A stretch of DNA of 10,079 nt from positions 1 through 10,079 of the forward strand of contig JAIRRU010000088.1 in NCBI GenBank assembly GCA_031255815.1, given 5' to 3'. The DNA comes from Treponema sp. Its GTDB lineage: Bacteria; Spirochaetota; Spirochaetia; Treponematales; Breznakiellaceae. The position numbers and the translations under genes are program-made. The stretch's first letter is position 1. Every line of letters begins with the position of its first letter. The notes under the pieces were generated by a model. It searched no databases. It was not told the DNA's origin and saw nothing but the letters and a program-made list of their open reading frames with translations. Shown one piece after another: positions 6,790 through 10,079 of the stretch.

Positions 6790-7944
6790 GTGGCTGATGA
6801 AATTGCGACCCTGATTGTTGATGATTCCGCGCTCATGCGTAATCTGATAGGCAAAATGGTTGAAGCGACTCCCGGGCTGGTAATTGCCGACAAGGCCATG
6901 AACGGCCGTTTTGCCTTGGATAAGATTCCCCGGGTAAATCCGGATGTTATCGTTTTGGATCTGGAAATGCCGGAGATGAACGGCATCGAGTTTCTCAAGG
7001 AAAGGAAGAAGCTGGGGCTGGAGATTCCGGTAATCATCCTTTCCTCCATTGCCGCCAAAGGCGCGGCGATCACGATGGAAGCCCTGTCCCTGGGGGCCAG
7101 CGATTTTATCCAGAAACCTTCAGGTTCCATTTCGGAGGATATACATACCGTAAGGGATCGCCTGGTGGAGCTGCTCCTAAGTTACGGCGGCCAGTACCGC
7201 AGAACCCACGGCAAAAAGCTCACGGTTCCCGGGGAGCCGAAAACCTCCGGCCCCGCCGCCACGGCGGTAAACAAGAGCCCGGTTTCCATATCCTCCATCC
7301 TGGGTTTGAACGCCGCGCCCGCAACGGGGCCGGCCAAACCGCCGGCCCAGCTGCGTAAACCGGCTAAAACCGAAATTATCGCTATCGGTATATCGACAGG
7401 GGGCCCCGATGCCCTGCGGGAAGTGTTCTCCAAGCTGGACGCCGACTTAAAAGTTCCCATCGTGGTAGTCCAGCACATGCCCGCTGGTTTTACCAACGAA
7501 TTCGCCAAGAGCCTTGACCGGGTCTGCCCTTTGAGTGTAAAGGAGGCGGAAGAGGGGGAACCTCTCGTACCGGGCCGTATCTTCATCGCCCAGGGGAACA
7601 AGCACCTGGAAGTGGCCCGCCAGGGCGCCAGCGCGGTGATCCACCTTTCCAGCGATCCCCTGGTAAGCGGCCACCGTCCCAGCGCCGATGTGCTCTTCGC
7701 CTCGGTAGCCCTGACCTACACGAACCGCGCCCTGGGGGTGATCATGACCGGCATGGGCCGGGACGGGGCCCAGCAGCTGGGAACCATCTACAAGGAAGGG
7801 GGCATGACCCTCGGCCAGGACGAGAGCAGCGCGGTAGTTTACGGCATGCCCCGGGTCGCCTACGAAATGGGCCACGTAATGGAACAGATACCCCTGGGCA
7901 AAATGGCCCGCCGCATCTGCGATGTAGCTAAAACAGACAGATAA
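6790..7944 (+). CDS. cheB: chemotaxis response regulator / protein-glutamate methylesterase CheB
   Basis: Phosphorylation-activated enzyme that removes methyl esters from chemoreceptors and can deamidate receptor glutamines. From GTG 6790 it has 384 residues. The receiver domain (about 4-130) has the acidic pair Asp11/Asp12, phospho-acceptor Asp57 in VLDLEMPEMNG, Ser85/Ser86, and Lys109 in QKPSGS. A linker of about 60 residues (136-194) rich in proline, alanine and lysine joins it to the methylesterase domain. There the triad is Ser202 in GISTGGP, His229 in VVQHMP, and Asp325 in MTGMGRDGA. The frame stays open to ATG 6730 within cheR, but that adds 20 residues ahead of the receiver strand and lacks a ribosome site. 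It is co-transcribed with cheR, 10 bases downstream, and ends at a terminator that begins in its stop codon. Confidence 0.95.
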   Translation: MADEIATLIVDDSALMRNLIGKMVEATPGLVIADKAMNGRFALDKIPRVNPDVIVLDLEMPEMNGIEFLKERKKLGLEIPVIILSSIAAKGAAITMEALSLGASDFIQKPSGSISEDIHTVRDRLVELLLSYGGQYRRTHGKKLTVPGEPKTSGPAATAVNKSPVSISSILGLNAAPATGPAKPPAQLRKPAKTEIIAIGISTGGPDALREVFSKLDADLKVPIVVVQHMPAGFTNEFAKSLDRVCPLSVKEAEEGEPLVPGRIFIAQGNKHLEVARQGASAVIHLSSDPLVSGHRPSADVLFASVALTYTNRALGVIMTGMGRDGAQQLGTIYKEGGMTLGQDESSAVVYGMPRVAYEMGHVMEQIPLGKMARRICDVAKTDR

Positions 7945-7989
7945 GGCTGTTCCAAAACTTCAGCTTTCGGAACAGCCTCTTAGGTTTTT
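7944..7989 (+). terminator. intrinsic terminator after cheB
   Basis: A perfect 10-base-pair stem, AGGCTGTTCC (7944-7953) with GGAACAGCCT (7969-7978), can extend inward by AAA/TTT after one mismatch. A T-rich tail (CTCTTAGGTTTTT) ends at 7989. The T run is slightly displaced from the stem, which may weaken it. The first stem base is the last base of the cheB stop codon. Confidence 0.75.
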
Positions 7990-8035
7990 CAAAGCCGCCT
8001 TGCCGGGAACCCCCTAAGCGGCCCGCGCTGTATTA

Positions 8036-8064
8036 TGGACGGGCGCCGCGTTATGGTGTATAAG
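8036..8064 (+). promoter_or_regulatory. possible promoter of pheT
   Basis: TGGACG (8036-8041, four of six to the -35 consensus), a 17-base spacer, and TATAAG (8059-8064, five of six to the -10) end 5 bases before the pheT ATG. Weaker than the pyrG and cheR promoters but with the same geometry. AAGGG at 8062-8066 could instead act as a close-set ribosome site on a longer transcript. Confidence 0.45.
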
Positions 8065-8069
8065 GGTTT

Positions 8070-9839
8070 ATGCCCAAAATCGAAGTAAACGAACAGGCCT
8101 TCTCCGTCCTGGCCGATCCCGCCGGCTGGGGCAAAGTTTGGGAAAGCCGGGAAGCTTTTGAGGAAGCCCTGAGCTGCGCCAAGGCGGAGCTGGACGAGGA
8201 TTCGGACAAAGAACTTCCCGTTGGGGAACGAACCTTAAAAATCGAACTTAACGATACAAACCGGCCCGACCTTTGGGCTACGGCGGGCTGCGCCCGGCAG
8301 CTGCGGATCTATGCCGGCGGCAGGCGGCCGGACTACCCCTTCTTTTCGGCGCCCGGCGATCTTAAAGAAGCATCCCGGAAGGTAAAAGTGGAAGCCACGG
8401 TACGGAAAGTGCGGCCCTACCTGGCGGGTTTCGTCGCCTCGGGCAAGCGGGTTACCGACGCCTCCCTGCGGGACATGATCCAAACCCAGGAAAAACTGGC
8501 CTGGAACTTCGGCCGCAGGCGGCGCACCGTTTCCATGGGGCTTTACCGTACCGGCATTATCCAATGGCCCATCACCTACAAGGGGGCGGATCCCGACTCG
8601 GTCTCCTTTGTGCCCCTCCAGTGGGATATGCCCCTTACCCTGCGGGAGATCCTTAAACAGCACCCCAAGGGTAAGGAATACAGCTTTATCCAGGAACACG
8701 AGCCCCTGCAGCCCCTCCTTACGGACGCGAACGGGGCGATCCTCTCCTACCCGCCGATCATCAACTCGGCGGATCTGGGGGCGGTTCAGGTGGGGGATAC
8801 CGACCTCTTCGTGGAGCTTACCGGGACTGATATGCCCTCGGTTACCCTGGCCGCCTCGATCATGGCCTGCGATCTGGCCGATCAGGGTTACACGATTGAG
8901 CCGGTGGAGACGGACTACGATTTCGACACCCCCTTCGGCCGGAAAATTACCACCCCCTACTATTTCCAGGAGCCGGTATTCTGCTCCCTCGCCCGGGTGG
9001 AAAAATTCCTGGGGGAGAAGATCGGGGCGGAGGAATGTCTTGCCGCCCTGGAAAGGATGGGGGTACGGGCGGAAAAAACCAGCGGCAGGGAACGGGGGGA
9101 AGACAGCGTCCGGGAAGGGATCCGGGCCTGGCCGCCGGAATACCGGAACGACTTTCTCCACGCCGCCGACGTGGTCGAGGATCTGATGATAGGCCGCGGG
9201 GTGGGCAGCTTCAAACCCGAGAGGCCCAGGGTCTTTACCGTAGGGCGCCTGAGCCCGGTTACCGTTTTCAGCCGTCAGGTAAAGGAGATTATGGTGGGCC
9301 TGGGTTACCAGGAGATGATCTACAACTACCTGGGTTCCCGGAAGGAACTGGTGGAAAACATGCGGGGCAAAGGCGGCCGGATCCTCCGTATCGCCAATCC
9401 CATGACGGAAAAGTACGAGTATGTGCGGGATTCGGTACTGGCCTCCCTTATGATGAGCGAATCCGTGTCGGGCCACGCGGTTTACCCCCACCGGATCTTC
9501 GAAATCGGCAAGGTAGCCTACCTGAACGACGGGGAAAACTACCGCGCCAGTACCCGGCAGTACCTGGGTTTTGCCCACGCCGGGGCTGAGGCCGGCTTTA
9601 ACACGCTGGCGGCCCAGATCCGCACCCTGTTTTACTATATCGCCCGGGACTACCAGGTAGAGGAATCGGAGGACAGCCGCTTTATCCCCGGCAGGGCCGC
9701 GGTGATCCTGTACCAGGGTAAAGCGGCGGGGATCTTCGGCGAAATCCACCCGGAAGCGCTGGAAAACTGGGGCCTTGGCGTACCCTGCGCCGCCGCCGAA
9801 ATAGACCTTGAAACCCTGCTGGGCCGGGAGGCTGGTTAG
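8070..9839 (+). CDS. pheT: phenylalanyl-tRNA synthetase beta subunit, archaeal/spirochetal type
   Basis: Beta chain of the alpha2-beta2 enzyme that charges tRNA-Phe in the cytosol. At 589 residues it matches the short archaeal/eukaryotic form and lacks the N-terminal tRNA-binding (EMAP-like) domain and the C-terminal anticodon-binding domain of the roughly 800-residue bacterial form. Seen in order: an N-terminal domain with LKIELNDTNRPDLWATAG (56-73); the B3/B4 editing-type domain (about 106-265) with LRDMIQTQEKLAWNFGRRRR (133-152) and PPIINSADLGAV (228-239); a B5 domain (about 296-375) with PPEYRNDFLHAADVVEDLM (355-373), which holds the metal-site residues; and a catalytic-core-like domain to the end (IANPMTEKYEYVRDS 441-455, FGEIHPEALENWGL 556-569). 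The partner pheS is not in the window. The gene stands alone between the cheB terminator and a convergent gene. Confidence 0.94.
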   Translation: MPKIEVNEQAFSVLADPAGWGKVWESREAFEEALSCAKAELDEDSDKELPVGERTLKIELNDTNRPDLWATAGCARQLRIYAGGRRPDYPFFSAPGDLKEASRKVKVEATVRKVRPYLAGFVASGKRVTDASLRDMIQTQEKLAWNFGRRRRTVSMGLYRTGIIQWPITYKGADPDSVSFVPLQWDMPLTLREILKQHPKGKEYSFIQEHEPLQPLLTDANGAILSYPPIINSADLGAVQVGDTDLFVELTGTDMPSVTLAASIMACDLADQGYTIEPVETDYDFDTPFGRKITTPYYFQEPVFCSLARVEKFLGEKIGAEECLAALERMGVRAEKTSGRERGEDSVREGIRAWPPEYRNDFLHAADVVEDLMIGRGVGSFKPERPRVFTVGRLSPVTVFSRQVKEIMVGLGYQEMIYNYLGSRKELVENMRGKGGRILRIANPMTEKYEYVRDSVLASLMMSESVSGHAVYPHRIFEIGKVAYLNDGENYRASTRQYLGFAHAGAEAGFNTLAAQIRTLFYYIARDYQVEESEDSRFIPGRAAVILYQGKAAGIFGEIHPEALENWGLGVPCAAAEIDLETLLGREAG

Positions 9840-9928
9840 GCTAAGCGCCTGTTGTGCAAGAGTTCGCGCGCTTAGTGTGGTTCGCGGCTATCCTTTTAGT
9901 CCAATTATACCTTTAGTCTAACCAGCCT
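9829..9928 (+). repeat. inverted repeat bracketing the pheT 3' end
   Basis: Bases 9829-9845, which include the last pheT codons and its TAG, can pair with 9912-9928 over 17 consecutive positions (15 Watson-Crick, two G-U). The intervening loop is 66 bases and contains a second, shorter inverted repeat. Confidence 0.55.
9841..9875 (+). repeat. 8-base perfect inverted repeat after pheT
   Basis: CTAAGCGC (9841-9848) and GCGCTTAG (9868-9875) are exact reverse complements with a 19-base loop, 1 base past the pheT stop. No T run follows, so a classic intrinsic terminator is not supported. Its left arm shares CTAAG with the larger 9829-9928 stem, so the two structures exclude each other. Confidence 0.5.
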
Positions 9929-9933
9929 GCCCT

Positions 9934-9958
9934 ATCCCTTCGTGTTCCGGCGGGCCGC
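9934..9958 (-). repeat. dispersed repeat core, copy 2
   Basis: Read on the minus strand it matches 1923-1947 at 23 of 25 bases. Here the flanking GAAGGCGC/AAGGCGG arms seen around copy 1 are missing, so it looks like a remnant or a shorter member. It lies 7 bases past the stop codon of the minus-strand gene. Confidence 0.6.
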
Positions 9959-9965
9959 GGCGCGC

Positions 9966-10079
9966 TCAACCGATGTTCTCGATATCCTCAATGTTGTTAT
10001 CGTAGACGATAAGCATTTTTTCGATATCCTGCTTTGATACCTCCGACTGTCCGATCATGGTGTTGAGGGTGGATTTGAT
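9966..10079 (-). CDS. unrecognised protein, C-terminal fragment (partial)
   Basis: Reading inward from the right edge on the minus strand gives 37 open codons and a TGA at 9966-9968. The peptide contains TLNTMIGQSEVSKQDIEKML and ends in DIENIG. It is hydrophilic, with 9 Asp/Glu against 3 Lys and no Arg, and probably helical. I do not recognise a family. It is convergent with pheT and separated from it by 126 bases. An open frame reaching the window edge with protein-like composition supports a real gene, but the fragment is short. Confidence 0.55.
   Translation of the reverse strand: MKSTLNTMIGQSEVSKQDIEKMLIVYDNNIEDIENIG

Noticed and set aside
8235..9749. Long open frame on the minus strand across pheT (about 500 codons)
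   Set aside because: It is antisense to a well-supported pheT with intact motifs, its protein has no recognisable motif and is rich in Pro, Gly, His and Arg, as expected of a GC-rich shadow frame.
9841..9875. Intrinsic terminator for pheT
   Set aside because: The hairpin is present but no T run follows, so I record it only as an inverted repeat.
1..10079. CRISPR array, tRNA, rRNA, transposase, phage or toxin-antitoxin genes
   Set aside because: No evenly spaced direct repeats, cloverleaf-like sequences, rRNA segments or matching protein motifs were found on either strand.

Overview
The window looks like chromosomal DNA of a spirochete, most plausibly a Treponema-like lineage. The strongest pointer is pheT: a 589-residue phenylalanyl-tRNA synthetase beta chain of the short archaeal/eukaryotic type, which among bacteria is characteristic of spirochetes, instead of the roughly 800-residue bacterial form. 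A cheR-cheB pair and an lptC-lptA-lptB cluster fit a motile, double-membraned organism. The DNA is fairly GC-rich. The genus cannot be fixed from the sequence alone.

Layout from left to right. (1) 1-1808, plus strand: the C-terminal part of an FAD-dependent oxidoreductase that probably enters from outside the window, then a mannitol-1-phosphate 5-dehydrogenase family gene (mtlD). (2) 1809-2012: a gap between convergent genes that holds a long imperfect inverted repeat, with a 25-base core found again, inverted, at 9934-9958. (3) 2013-5782, minus strand: an operon read pyrG, lptC, lptA, lptB, i.e. CTP synthase followed by three parts of the lipopolysaccharide-transport (Lpt) bridge. The three lpt genes are closely packed (a 4-base overlap and a 2-base gap). 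(4) 5783-5957: a 175-base divergent control region with two near-consensus sigma70-type promoters, one facing each way, each placed so that transcription should start within about 2 bases of the start codon. (5) 5958-7944, plus strand: cheR and cheB, the methyltransferase and methylesterase of chemotactic adaptation, closed by an intrinsic terminator. (6) 8070-9839, plus strand: pheT, also with a promoter-like sequence almost touching its start codon. (7) 9840-10079: a 126-base gap with two competing hairpins and the second repeat copy, then the last 37 codons of an unrecognised minus-strand gene.

Functionally this is mostly housekeeping: polyol metabolism, nucleotide synthesis joined to envelope-lipid export, chemotaxis adaptation and tRNA charging. 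I see no CRISPR array, phage or toxin module, transposase, rRNA or tRNA, and no convincing new multi-gene system. The most interesting signals are the start-codon-abutting (leaderless-looking) promoters, the shared repeat core, the competing stems over the pheT stop, and details of the Lpt proteins.
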